The notes beneath the pieces are model-generated. The model was not told the DNA's origin. It saw only the letters and a program-made list of their open reading frames with translations, and searched no databases. A DNA stretch of 39,844 bases, from positions 1 to 39,844 of the IMG/VR virus record IMGVR_UViG_3300046557_000579; one strand, written 5' to 3'. The DNA is from a virus. Shown one piece after another: positions 21,693 through 28,241 of the stretch. How positions within the stretch are numbered: the first letter of the stretch is position 1; every line of letters starts with the position of its first letter. A program made the translations under genes and the position numbers.

Positions 21693-22493
21693 GTGCCCGA
21701 GATCAAGCCCGACCGCGGCGACGCCAGCCGCTGCATCAGCGTCCACTGGACCCTGCCCGTCCAGTGCGTCCTGCCCCGCGGCCACCGTGAGAACTGGCAC
21801 GAGACGTGGAGCCCCGAGACCGGCAACCGGCTGCGCTACCGGTACGCCGTGCACGCCACCCAGGAGCTCCGCGACGCCGAGTGGCACGACCTGCAGATCC
21901 TCCCGCCGGGCGACATCTGCGGCGAGCCCCGCCCGGGCAAGCCGACCGTCCACTGCCAGGCCCCGCGGACCCACAACGCGGCCTCCTGGACGCACCACGC
22001 CGTCGTGGACGGATGCACGCACACCTGGAACACGGTCCGCCGGGCCCTGACGGCGGAGCAGGAGCGGCAGGACATGGTCGCCTTCCGGCGCCGGGTCGCC
22101 GAGCAGGACGCTGAGATCACCCGGCTCACTGCCAAGCTCGCCGACGAGAGCGCCGTCAACAAGCACCTTGTCGAGAAGCACACCGCGACCCTCGCCGCCA
22201 CCGACGAGTGGATGGACGAGCGCGAACAGCTCCTCGCCGACAACCTGCGGCTCACCAACGAGCTCGGCATCCTGCGCAAGATGGTCGCCGAGCACATCAC
22301 CGCCGCCACCGCCATCGGCGACAAGGCCGACGCCCAGTCCGCCGCGGCCTCGCTGGCGGAACAGCTCGACATCCACGGCATCGGCCTGGCCGCCGAGTAC
22401 GCCGCTCAGGCAGCCAGCGACGGCCACCCCGACTGCGACGGCATCCACCGCACCGGCGACGGCTACGCAGACTGCGACGGCCGACCCATCTGA
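21693..22493 (+). CDS. Coiled-coil protein with N-terminal Cys/His region, unknown function
   Basis: The 266-residue protein has a Cys/His-rich N-terminal part: RCISVHWTLPVQCVLPRGH, then ICGEPRPGKPTVHCQAPRTH and VDGCTHTW. A long coiled coil follows (about 110-215, AEQDAEITRLTAKLADES and EREQLLADNLRLTNELGILR). The tail holds a short DCDG repeat (HPDCDGIHRTGDGYADCDG). It may be a zinc-dependent binding protein that dimerises through the coil. GTG 21693 follows SD AGGAGAG. No family is recognised. Confidence 0.68.
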   Translation: MPEIKPDRGDASRCISVHWTLPVQCVLPRGHRENWHETWSPETGNRLRYRYAVHATQELRDAEWHDLQILPPGDICGEPRPGKPTVHCQAPRTHNAASWTHHAVVDGCTHTWNTVRRALTAEQERQDMVAFRRRVAEQDAEITRLTAKLADESAVNKHLVEKHTATLAATDEWMDEREQLLADNLRLTNELGILRKMVAEHITAATAIGDKADAQSAAASLAEQLDIHGIGLAAEYAAQAASDGHPDCDGIHRTGDGYADCDGRPI

Positions 22494-22494
22494 G

Positions 22495-22547
22495 CCCGGA
22501 CATGCCGCTGCCCCCGACCTCGCGCCGGGGGCAGCAGCATGTCCGGG
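22495..22547 (+). terminator. Long hairpin before the partition genes
   Basis: The 22-bp arms at 22495-22516 and 22526-22547 pair with one mismatch around 9 nt. It should end the upstream transcript and isolate the ParA-led operon. Confidence 0.65.
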
Positions 22548-22555
22548 TCGGTGCC

Positions 22556-22604
22556 GGTCGCGGCCGGGTCCGCCCGCTACGCTCACCCGGGTACGGCCGC
22601 GACC
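22556..22604. promoter_or_regulatory. Inverted repeat at the parA promoter, candidate operator or parS
   Basis: GGTCGCGGCCG (22556-22566) and CGGCCGCGACC (22594-22604) are perfect 11-bp inverted arms separated by 27 bp. TACGCT (22576-22581) between them fits a TANNNT -10. The site ends 16 bp before the parA start and could be a partition-protein operator or centromere. Confidence 0.5.
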
Positions 22605-22620
22605 ACACCAGGGGCATGAC

Positions 22621-23289
22621 ATGACAGACCTGCCAGCAGAGGGCCGCCGCGTCGGCTTCGTCGGCAAGGGCGGCGACGGGAAGTCCACCACCATCGGGCA
22701 CCTGCTCGCCTGGTGGGAGCGCCTCGGCGTGCCGTCCGCCGGCCTCGACACCGACGTGCCGGGCACCAGCGAGCCCGGCAGCCTCTACGCCTGGTCGGAC
22801 GGCACCGACCTCGGCGGCCCGGTCTACCCGGCGCCGGCCGCCTCGCGCCTCGCCGCCGAGGCCCGCCGCCTCACCCCCGGCAAGGGCATCCTCGCGATCG
22901 ACACCGGGGCGTGGGAGCGGAAGGCGGGCAGCGCGCACCTCGCCACCGTCGCGGCTTCCGACCTGGTGGTGTTCGCGATCCAGCCCACCCCGATGTCGCA
23001 GGAGCGCGGCGGGTCCGTCCTCGCCGGCGTCGAGCAGGTCGAGGCGATGACCGGCCGCCCGATCCCCCTGGCCATACTCCTGACGATGACGAACGCCTCG
23101 GCCGCCGCGGCCGCCGCGACCCGCGCGGACCTGACCGCGAACGGCTTCAACGTGCTGGAGACGTCCATCCCCCGCAGCGACGGCCGCGACGGGTACGGGC
23201 AGGCTTTCGGCCGCCCCCCACGCCTCGTCGAGGGCGACCCCATGCACCGCCTCGCCGTCGAGCTGCACACCCTGCTGGCGGCCCAGTGA
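22621..23289 (+). CDS. parA: ParA-family partition ATPase
   Basis: The 222-residue ATPase has the deviant Walker A of ParA/MinD proteins, GKGGDGKST at 15-23 (signature K16), a switch region IDTGAW, and VVFAIQPTPMSQ. ParA proteins position DNA by forming ATP-dependent patches on the nucleoid. Length is typical of small plasmid type Ib ParA. ATG 22621 is used; an ATG 5 bp earlier stops after two codons. GTGA couples it to the next gene. It implies maintenance as a low-copy plasmid, though some phages use ParA-like proteins otherwise. Confidence 0.87.
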   Translation: MTDLPAEGRRVGFVGKGGDGKSTTIGHLLAWWERLGVPSAGLDTDVPGTSEPGSLYAWSDGTDLGGPVYPAPAASRLAAEARRLTPGKGILAIDTGAWERKAGSAHLATVAASDLVVFAIQPTPMSQERGGSVLAGVEQVEAMTGRPIPLAILLTMTNASAAAAAATRADLTANGFNVLETSIPRSDGRDGYGQAFGRPPRLVEGDPMHRLAVELHTLLAAQ

Positions 23290-24152
23290 CCGCCCCGGCC
23301 CAGCCGGGCGCCGCAGCCATGATGATGCGCGGCAAGGCGATCCGCAGCACGGCACTCGACCCGTCCGCCGCCCCGCTGTCCACCCCGGCGACCCTGGCCA
23401 CCGTGCCCGACCCGTACGAGGGCGTCGGCGCCGGCGACCTGACGCCGAGCGAGCGCGCGCACCTCGCGGTGTGCGAGGACGCGGTGCGCGGACTGCAGTC
23501 GGCCTTCTGGGTGGCGGGCAAGGCCCTCGCGCTGATCAGCAAGGCCCGCCTCTATCGGGAGACGCACGAGACTTTCGCCGCCTACCTCGACGGCGTCTGG
23601 GCGATGAGCACCAGCGCCGCCTACCGGCTGATCGAGCAGTGGCCGCTGGCCGAGCGAATGTCCCCAATCGGGGACACCGGCAGTGGCGGCCCGTTGGAGA
23701 GTCACGTGCGGGTCCTCCTGCCCGCGGCCAAGGCACACGGCGCCGACGCCGCCCTCGCGCTGTACGACGAGGCGCGGGCCGTCCTGCCGAAGGTCACCGC
23801 GGCCGGGATCCGCGCCGCGGTGCAGAGCCTCCCCGCCCGGCTGCCCGAGGGTGAGGACCAGGCCGCGGCCGTCCGCGAGCACACCCGGCGCACCCTCGTC
23901 CGGCGCTCCTCCGGTGAGCCGGCCGCGGCGCCGGAGGCCGAGGACGGGCCCGAGCAGGCCGCGCAGGTGGTGCGCGCCGAGCAGGCCCTCGCCGCGCTGC
24001 GGATCGCGGGCCGTCAGCTCCGTGGCACGGTGCTGGCCGACGCCCTCGCCGCCGACCCGGTGCGCGGCGCCGAGCTCGCCGAGGAGGCCGGCCGGATCGC
24101 CGGTGAGATCACCGGCCGGGTCGAGCGGGTCCGGAAGGCTGTTCGGGACTGA
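23286..24152 (+). CDS. Probable ParA partner, DNA-binding protein
   Basis: The 288-residue protein overlaps parA by 4 nt. The central stretch (about 55-130: VCEDAVRGLQSAFWVAGKALALI, KARLYRETHETFAAYLDGVWAMSTSAAYRLIEQ) matches a helix-turn-helix pattern of plasmid and phage DNA-binding proteins. The rest is helical and charged, with a long alanine/glutamate-rich C-terminal part that could dimerise. It is not a canonical chromosomal ParB (no GERR box seen). By position it is the centromere-binding partner of ParA, but transcription regulator is an alternative. Confidence 0.7.
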   Translation: MTAPAQPGAAAMMMRGKAIRSTALDPSAAPLSTPATLATVPDPYEGVGAGDLTPSERAHLAVCEDAVRGLQSAFWVAGKALALISKARLYRETHETFAAYLDGVWAMSTSAAYRLIEQWPLAERMSPIGDTGSGGPLESHVRVLLPAAKAHGADAALALYDEARAVLPKVTAAGIRAAVQSLPARLPEGEDQAAAVREHTRRTLVRRSSGEPAAAPEAEDGPEQAAQVVRAEQALAALRIAGRQLRGTVLADALAADPVRGAELAEEAGRIAGEITGRVERVRKAVRD

Positions 24153-24223
24153 GTGTCGGCCCGTGCGGGTACGGTGCGATCATCGGCCCGCGGGGAACCC
24201 GCAGCACCCCGGTCCGGCGTCGA

Positions 24224-24268
24224 GCAGCAGGAAGCCCCCCGTGTGAGGTCCGGGGGGCTTCCTGCTGC
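24224..24268. terminator. Strong bidirectional terminator
   Basis: The 17-bp perfect arms GCAGCAGGAAGCCCCCC (24224-24240) and GGGGGGCTTCCTGCTGC (24252-24268) flank 11 nt. It lies between the convergent partition operon and the leftward unknown operon. Confidence 0.85.
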
Positions 24269-24275
24269 CGGTCGG

Positions 24276-24683
24276 TCAGTCGTCCTCGTCGTCCTCGGTC
24301 CACGGGGCGCTCATGTTGTACAGCAGGCTCGCGGCGTTGTGCACGGCCGCGCCGAGTGGCCCGGCCGGGGCCCCGTATGTGGCGTAGTTGGCCGGCGCGA
24401 CCAGCTTGGCGGCGCTGTCGAGACTGCCGATCACCTCGATGACGTACGGGCGCGCCGGCATCCCGTTCTCCATCCGCACCAGGCCATCGGTTTCCCGCTT
24501 GCCGAGCTGCCGGGCGAGCTGCTCGAACGTCTGCGGCAGGCGGTCGAGCAGCTCGGCGAGGCCCTGCACGATGCTGCTGATCGCGGGCGCGGACAGGTCG
24601 GTCTGGTTGAGCGTGAGGTGGTTCAGGGTGCGGATCGCCTCGGCGGCCTGGTTGGCGACCTGGGCGGGCGTGGGCTTCGGCAT
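24276..24683 (-). CDS. Unknown protein, second gene of leftward operon
   Basis: The 135-residue protein is mostly helical (VANQAAEAIRTLNHLTLNQTDLSAPAISSIVQGLAELLDRLPQTFEQLARQLGKRE). It has a glycine/alanine-rich second half and an acidic end (WTEDDEDD). No catalytic motif or membrane segment is seen. Start ATG 24683 follows SD AGAGAGA, 46 bp after the HTH gene at 24730, so the two are likely cotranscribed. A small partner or effector of the upstream HTH protein is possible, but this is only context. Confidence 0.65.
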   Translation of the reverse strand: MPKPTPAQVANQAAEAIRTLNHLTLNQTDLSAPAISSIVQGLAELLDRLPQTFEQLARQLGKRETDGLVRMENGMPARPYVIEVIGSLDSAAKLVAPANYATYGAPAGPLGAAVHNAASLLYNMSAPWTEDDEDD

Positions 24684-24729
24684 GGTCTCTCTCTTCTCTG
24701 CGGTGGCGGTCGGTTGGGAGTTCCCGCGG

Positions 24730-25506
24730 TCAGGCCGGGCTGGCCGCGGGCTCGTCGGCGAGGCCGGCGATCCGGTTGATGGTGGTGCGGGCGATGCCGG
24801 TGATGTCTTGGACGGCAGTACGGGTGAAGCCGTTGGCGAGGGCCCAGTTGACCAGGGGGTCTCGCTGGTCGCGGGCAGCAGTCCAACCGGCCAGCAGGTG
24901 TCGGCCGAGGTGTCCGACGAGGGCGCTCGGTTCGGCGTGGAGCCCGATACGCGGGATCTCCCAGTCGCCGGGCAGCGGTGCGCCCAGGGGGGCGGCGGCC
25001 AGCGCGGCCATCTGCGCGGTGCGCAGCTCTCCCTGCAGCCGGGTGACGATCAGGGCGCCGAGCGCCGCGCCGCGGGCCTGCGCGGCCTCGGCCGGGGTGG
25101 CGTCGGCGTGCAGCCGGGCGGCGGCTTCGTCGGCGTAGGTGTCGTCGTACAGGTCCTGCATCGCCTCCGCGACGGTTTGGGTGTCGTAGCGGGCGTTCTC
25201 GATGCGGTGCTCCAGGTGGCGGGCTGCGGCGAGGATGCGCACGACGCGGGCCCACGGCTCGATCTCGGCGGCGCATGCCGCCACCACGCCCGCCCACTGC
25301 TCCTGCGAGCACACCGACTCGTAGTAGCCGACCGTCCTCCGGCCGTCCATGAGCCACAGCTTCCCGCCGCGCTCCTGCCAGTACGCTCCGGCCTGGTGCT
25401 CGTCGGGCCAGGTCACCCATCCCCATCGGCCGGCCGCGATGTACATGCCTTCCGGCCGTGCTGCTCGCTCGTCGGCCTTGTCGATCTCGATGACGTCCAG
25501 TGCCAT
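24730..25506 (-). CDS. Protein with C-terminal helix-turn-helix, possible repressor, unknown family
   Basis: The 258-residue protein has an unrecognised N-terminal domain (MYIAAGRWGWVTWPDEHQAG), helical middle parts and a C-terminal helix-turn-helix: LANGFTRTAVQDITGIARTTINRIAGL (about 224-250). ATG 25506 follows SD GAGTGAGGAG. Two palindromic operators (25549-25585) sit just upstream, so it may be autoregulated. Position beside the integrase makes it a candidate for immunity or integration control. A host-take-over or defence role cannot be excluded. Confidence 0.65.
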   Translation of the reverse strand: MALDVIEIDKADERAARPEGMYIAAGRWGWVTWPDEHQAGAYWQERGGKLWLMDGRRTVGYYESVCSQEQWAGVVAACAAEIEPWARVVRILAAARHLEHRIENARYDTQTVAEAMQDLYDDTYADEAAARLHADATPAEAAQARGAALGALIVTRLQGELRTAQMAALAAAPLGAPLPGDWEIPRIGLHAEPSALVGHLGRHLLAGWTAARDQRDPLVNWALANGFTRTAVQDITGIARTTINRIAGLADEPAASPA

Positions 25507-25548
25507 GACTGCTCCTCACTCCGGGGCGGCTTCCCCAACACGAGAAGC

Positions 25549-25585
25549 GTAGCACTCGCTACGCTAAATGTGTAGCGTTCGCTAC
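25549..25585. promoter_or_regulatory. Two palindromic operators before the HTH operon
   Basis: GTAGCACTCGCTAC (25549-25562) and GTAGCGTTCGCTAC (25572-25585) are 14-bp palindromes 23 bp apart, consensus GTAGCRYTCGCTAC. The second covers the stop codon of the recombinase gene. They are likely targets of a dimeric repressor. Confidence 0.75.
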
Positions 25586-26712
25586 GAGTGGGGCGGGGTT
25601 GGGCTGTCCGGCCCCGAGGGCGGGGGCGGCAGCCGGGCGAACAGCCTGGCGCCACCGGCGGCGAGGCGCTCGTTGCGCTGGGCGGCGAGGCGGCGCTCCC
25701 GGTAGCCGACGGTGGTGGCCGGATCGTCGTGGTCGGCGTACGCCTGCACCTCCGCCAGCGGCACGCGGTCGTCGAGCATGTGCGTGATCCGGGAGGCCCG
25801 CAGCACGTGTGGGGTCACCGCGCGGCCGGGCAGCACGCCGGCGTGCCGGCCGAGGCGGCCGACGAGGCGCTTCACGTCGTACCGGTCGAGCGGGTCGCCT
25901 GCGGCGTCGAGCAGGATCGGGCCCTCGGTGCGGCCGGCGGTGTGGCGGCGCAGGAGGTCGGCGGCCACCGGCGGCAGCACCAGGAGCCGTTTCTTGTCCT
26001 CCTTGCGGGTGAGGTCGAGGGCGAGCACGCCGGTGGCGGTGGCCTTCATCGCGCCGATGTCCGCCGCGCACATCTCGCCGACCCGGCCGGCCAGGATGTA
26101 GAGCAGCACGACGACCAGGCGCTCGCGGTCGTCGCGGGCGTGCTCGGCCAGCGCCGTGATGTGCTCCTTCTCCAGCACCGGGGTGCTGCGCGAGCTGTGG
26201 CCGCGGGGAACCTTCGGCACGTCGTCCTCGGTGACGGGATTCGGCGGCAGGCCCTCGGTGCGGCCGGCGGCGTAGGCGTGCAGCGAGGACAGCGCCGACA
26301 GGCGGCGCCGCAGCGTGCTCTTGGCGGGCGGCGGGGTGCGGGCCTCCTGGGCGATCCGCCATACCCGCACCTGGTCGCGGGTCAGGCAGCCCACCCGGAA
26401 CGGGCCGGCGCCGACCTCGTCGGCGAACGCCGCCCACGCCCGGATGTCGTCCACGTAGGCCCGCCGGGTGTGCACCGAGGCCCGCCGGGCGCTGGACACC
26501 CAGTCGAGCACCATGCCGAACGCCTCGGGGGCGACCGCGCGGGCCAGCAGCTCGGCCCGCGGGGTGTAGAAGCGCTGCTGCCCCGTCCGGCCGGTCTGCA
26601 CCTGCCCGAGGTCGGCGAGCAGCTTCGCACGGACGATGTCGGCGAGCGATCCGGAGGGCAGGGCGGGCGCCTGCGGGGCGGCGCGAGGGGCGGGTGAGTG
26701 ATCGTCATACAC
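25582..26712 (-). CDS. int: Tyrosine recombinase / integrase
   Basis: The 376-residue recombinase has an N-terminal core-binding domain (about 60-160) and catalytic residues R210 (AGRVGEM), K240 region (KEDKKRL), H302-V-L-R305, H328 (ADHDD) and nucleophile Y337 (TTVGY). These enzymes integrate phages or resolve plasmid dimers. The excisionase-like gene at 26881 is divergent from it. GTG 26712 starts the longest frame but its SD is too close, so an internal start is possible. A 9-6-9 inverted repeat lies 12 bp upstream. No tRNA end was seen that would mark attP. Confidence 0.93.
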   Translation of the reverse strand: MYDDHSPAPRAAPQAPALPSGSLADIVRAKLLADLGQVQTGRTGQQRFYTPRAELLARAVAPEAFGMVLDWVSSARRASVHTRRAYVDDIRAWAAFADEVGAGPFRVGCLTRDQVRVWRIAQEARTPPPAKSTLRRRLSALSSLHAYAAGRTEGLPPNPVTEDDVPKVPRGHSSRSTPVLEKEHITALAEHARDDRERLVVVLLYILAGRVGEMCAADIGAMKATATGVLALDLTRKEDKKRLLVLPPVAADLLRRHTAGRTEGPILLDAAGDPLDRYDVKRLVGRLGRHAGVLPGRAVTPHVLRASRITHMLDDRVPLAEVQAYADHDDPATTVGYRERRLAAQRNERLAAGGARLFARLPPPPSGPDSPTPPHS

Positions 26713-26723
26713 CCTTCGAAGCT

Positions 26724-26747
26724 AGCCCATAAATCAAGTTATGGGCT
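26724..26747. repeat. Perfect 9-6-9 inverted repeat, candidate recombinase core or operator
   Basis: AGCCCATAA (26724-26732), spacer ATCAAG, TTATGGGCT (26739-26747). Two inverted arms around 6 bp is the geometry of tyrosine recombinase crossover sites, and it abuts the recombinase gene. It could equally be an int operator or a hairpin that hides the int start. Confidence 0.55.
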
Positions 26748-26795
26748 CCACGCTCGGCGGGTTAACTTCCTGGTGGCGCCGGGAATGACCACCAA

Positions 26796-26813
26796 GGGGG
26801 CGCACGCGCCCCC
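26796..26813. terminator. GC-rich palindrome between int and xis
   Basis: GGGGGCGC (26796-26803) and GCGCCCCC (26806-26813) form a perfect stem around AC. It lies in the divergent int/xis leader region, where it may shape promoter access or RNA. Confidence 0.4.
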
Positions 26814-26880
26814 GGGAACCGTGGGGCCCGCTCGGGCACCCTGGCCCCCGTCAGATGATCACCCCGGGGGAAGGACCGCC

Positions 26881-27075
26881 ATGCACCCTCTCTACCCGTC
26901 CGGCTCCGCCGACGCCCAGGCCGTCGCCGAGTACGCCGGCGTCGACCCCGGCACCGTCCGCCAGTGGCGCCGCCGCGGCCACCTCACCCCCGTCGGCGGC
27001 ACCGAGCGCCACCCGCTCTACGCCCTCGACGAGGTCGACGCGTACCTCGCAGCCCGCGAGAGCGCCGCAGCCTGA
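26881..27075 (+). CDS. xis: Excisionase-like helix-turn-helix protein
   Basis: The 64-residue protein is nearly all a MerR/AlpA-type winged helix: DAQAVAEYAGVDPGTVRQWRRRGHLTPVGGTERHPLYALDEVDAYLAARESA. Such small proteins act as recombination directionality factors that bend DNA for excision, or as regulators. Divergent placement to the integrase fits. ATG 26881 follows GGGGAAGGA; the upstream open frame lacks an SD. A role in control of the int promoter is also possible. Confidence 0.82.
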   Translation: MHPLYPSGSADAQAVAEYAGVDPGTVRQWRRRGHLTPVGGTERHPLYALDEVDAYLAARESAAA

Positions 27076-27097
27076 CGGGGTCTTGACAGGACGCTAC

Positions 27098-27126
27098 TTG
27101 ACGCACCGAAACCGGAGTGTCACGAT
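27098..27126 (+). promoter_or_regulatory. Candidate promoter upstream of the late region
   Basis: TTGACG (27098-27103), 17 bp, CACGAT (27121-27126). A second TTGACA is at 27083-27088. Initiation would be near 27133, just ahead of a hairpin and a strong terminator. Confidence 0.5.
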
Positions 27127-27131
27127 AGGCC

Positions 27132-27205
27132 GCACGGCACAGGTGTGCCCACAGACCACAGAAGCCCCCGGACGGCCCATCAGGCCCCGGGGGCTTCTGC
27201 GTGCC
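27132..27205 (+). ncRNA. Candidate short RNA between promoter and terminator
   Basis: From the predicted start near 27133 the RNA would form GGCAC/GTGCC (27136-27140, 27145-27149) and then the 12-bp terminator stem at 27160-27198, giving about 70 nt. There is no coding frame. It may be a by-product of a late-promoter attenuator, like the 6S RNA of lambda. Confidence 0.4.
27160..27198. terminator. Strong terminator hairpin
   Basis: AGAAGCCCCCGG (27160-27171) pairs perfectly with CCGGGGGCTTCT (27187-27198) around 15 nt. It also serves to end the xis transcript. Confidence 0.75.
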
Positions 27206-27389
27206 CGGCGGTCACCCGTCGGGCGTCCACTCCGGCCCGCGCTGCGCCTTGACCGCAGACGACGGACCGGATTGCAGCAGGCACCGTCCGGGGAGGGCGT
27301 GAGCCGCTGCACCTCGGTGTCCCCGTGCCCGGTCGCATCGCCGACCGGCCGCGGCACGGGGACACCCAGACCGTCACCTGGAGGCTCGC
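27199..27389 (+). other. Leader region of the late operon with large hairpin
   Basis: No gene seen. GGTGTCCCCGTGCC (27316-27329) pairs perfectly with GGCACGGGGACACC (27353-27366). Directly inside, CGGTCG (27330-27335) pairs with CGACCG (27342-27347). The structure ends 13 bp before the GGAGG of the 16-codon gene, so it may gate late expression. Confidence 0.55.
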
Positions 27390-27440
27390 ATGCCGCAGAA
27401 GACCCTGCCCGGCACCTGGGCATGGCAGGCCCGCACCTGA
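27390..27440 (+). CDS. 16-residue peptide gene
   Basis: ATG at 27390 follows a perfect GGAGG (27380-27384) and encodes MPQKTLPGTWAWQART, stopping at 27438-27440. The stop shares its A with the ATG of the next gene (TGATG). The SD belongs to this frame, so the next gene is probably translated by coupling. It may be a leader peptide or a real small protein; two tryptophans in 16 residues are notable. Confidence 0.55.
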   Translation: MPQKTLPGTWAWQART

Positions 27441-27598
27441 TGCCCGGCCTGACCATCACCCTTCGCGTCGGGGATGGGCCCGAGCAGGACATCGGCACCG
27501 TCGACCCCGACGACAGCACCAGCGTGTGGGCGGCTGTCGCCGACGCACTCCAGGCCGCCGCCGCCATCGTGCGCGAGCGCCGACCCGCCATGGACTGA
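27440..27598 (+). CDS. Small protein at the start of the late operon, unknown function
   Basis: The 52-residue protein starts MPGLTITLRVGDGPEQDIGT and ends with a helix (WAAVADALQAAAAIVRERRPAMD). It looks like a compact beta-hairpin plus helix. ATG 27440 is chosen because it is coupled to the preceding stop; ATG 27422 in the same frame is an alternative with no SD. It lies 10 bp before the fibre-like gene. No family is recognised. Confidence 0.6.
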   Translation: MPGLTITLRVGDGPEQDIGTVDPDDSTSVWAAVADALQAAAAIVRERRPAMD

Positions 27599-27608
27599 GG
27601 AGGACGAC

Positions 27609-28241
27609 GTGCCCCTGCCCGACGGCCTCCAGGTCGTGACCGTCACCGACCTGGCCCTGCTCCCCGACGGCACCCCCGACAGCGGCACCGTACGCTTCAC
27701 GCCCTCACCGGCCCGCATCGTCAGCGCCAGCACCGGCGCCATCATCGACGGCACCGTCACCGCGACGTACGACGCCGACGGCCGCATCACCGTCGCCCTG
27801 CTCGCCACCGACAGCACCGGCATCAGCCCCACCGGCTGGACCTACACCGTCACCCGCACCCTCACCGGCGGCGGCCGCGACTCCTACCCGATCAGCCTCC
27901 CCGCCGCGGCCCCGGCCGTCGACCTCGCCGACCTCACCCCCGTCGCCACCGCGGGCGGCACCCCGGTCACCGTCGGGCACACCGGACCGCAGGGCGAGCA
28001 GGGCCCGGCAGGACCGGCCGGGGCCGACGGCTGGGGGACACAGGCCGAGTACGACGCCCTCGCCGGCCGCACCACCGCCATCGAGGGCGGCTTCACCACC
28101 GTCAACGGCTACATCACCGACGCCCTCACCAGGACCGCCGCACTGGAGGGGCGCCTCACCCCCGACGAGGCGTACATCACCGACGCCCTCAACCGCATCG
28201 CCTCCCTGGAGGCCCGCGTCACCGCACTGGAGAACCCGTGA
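27609..28241 (+). CDS. Fibre-like virion protein with collagen-like segment
   Basis: The 210-residue protein has an N-terminal beta-rich domain (about 1-115, LQVVTVTDLALLPDGTPDSG). A short collagen-like run GPQGEQGPAGPAGADG (about 125-140) follows. The trimer-type helical end has two related units (VNGYITDALTRTAALEGRL and DEAYITDALNRIASLEARV), ending VTALENP. This is a typical phage fibre architecture. It lies upstream of the terminase, far from the tail tip genes, so it may decorate the head or the neck, or be a separate receptor-binding fibre. GTG 27609 follows SD GAGGAGGA. Confidence 0.75.
   Translation: MPLPDGLQVVTVTDLALLPDGTPDSGTVRFTPSPARIVSASTGAIIDGTVTATYDADGRITVALLATDSTGISPTGWTYTVTRTLTGGGRDSYPISLPAAAPAVDLADLTPVATAGGTPVTVGHTGPQGEQGPAGPAGADGWGTQAEYDALAGRTTAIEGGFTTVNGYITDALTRTAALEGRLTPDEAYITDALNRIASLEARVTALENP

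Noticed and set aside
24153-24779. Rightward frame after the partition operon
   Set aside because: It runs through the strong bidirectional terminator and antisense to the 135-residue gene; it has no SD or recognisable domain.
26713-26880. tRNA 3' end as attP core near the integrase
   Set aside because: I looked for a T-arm and acceptor end pattern and found none; only palindromes are visible.
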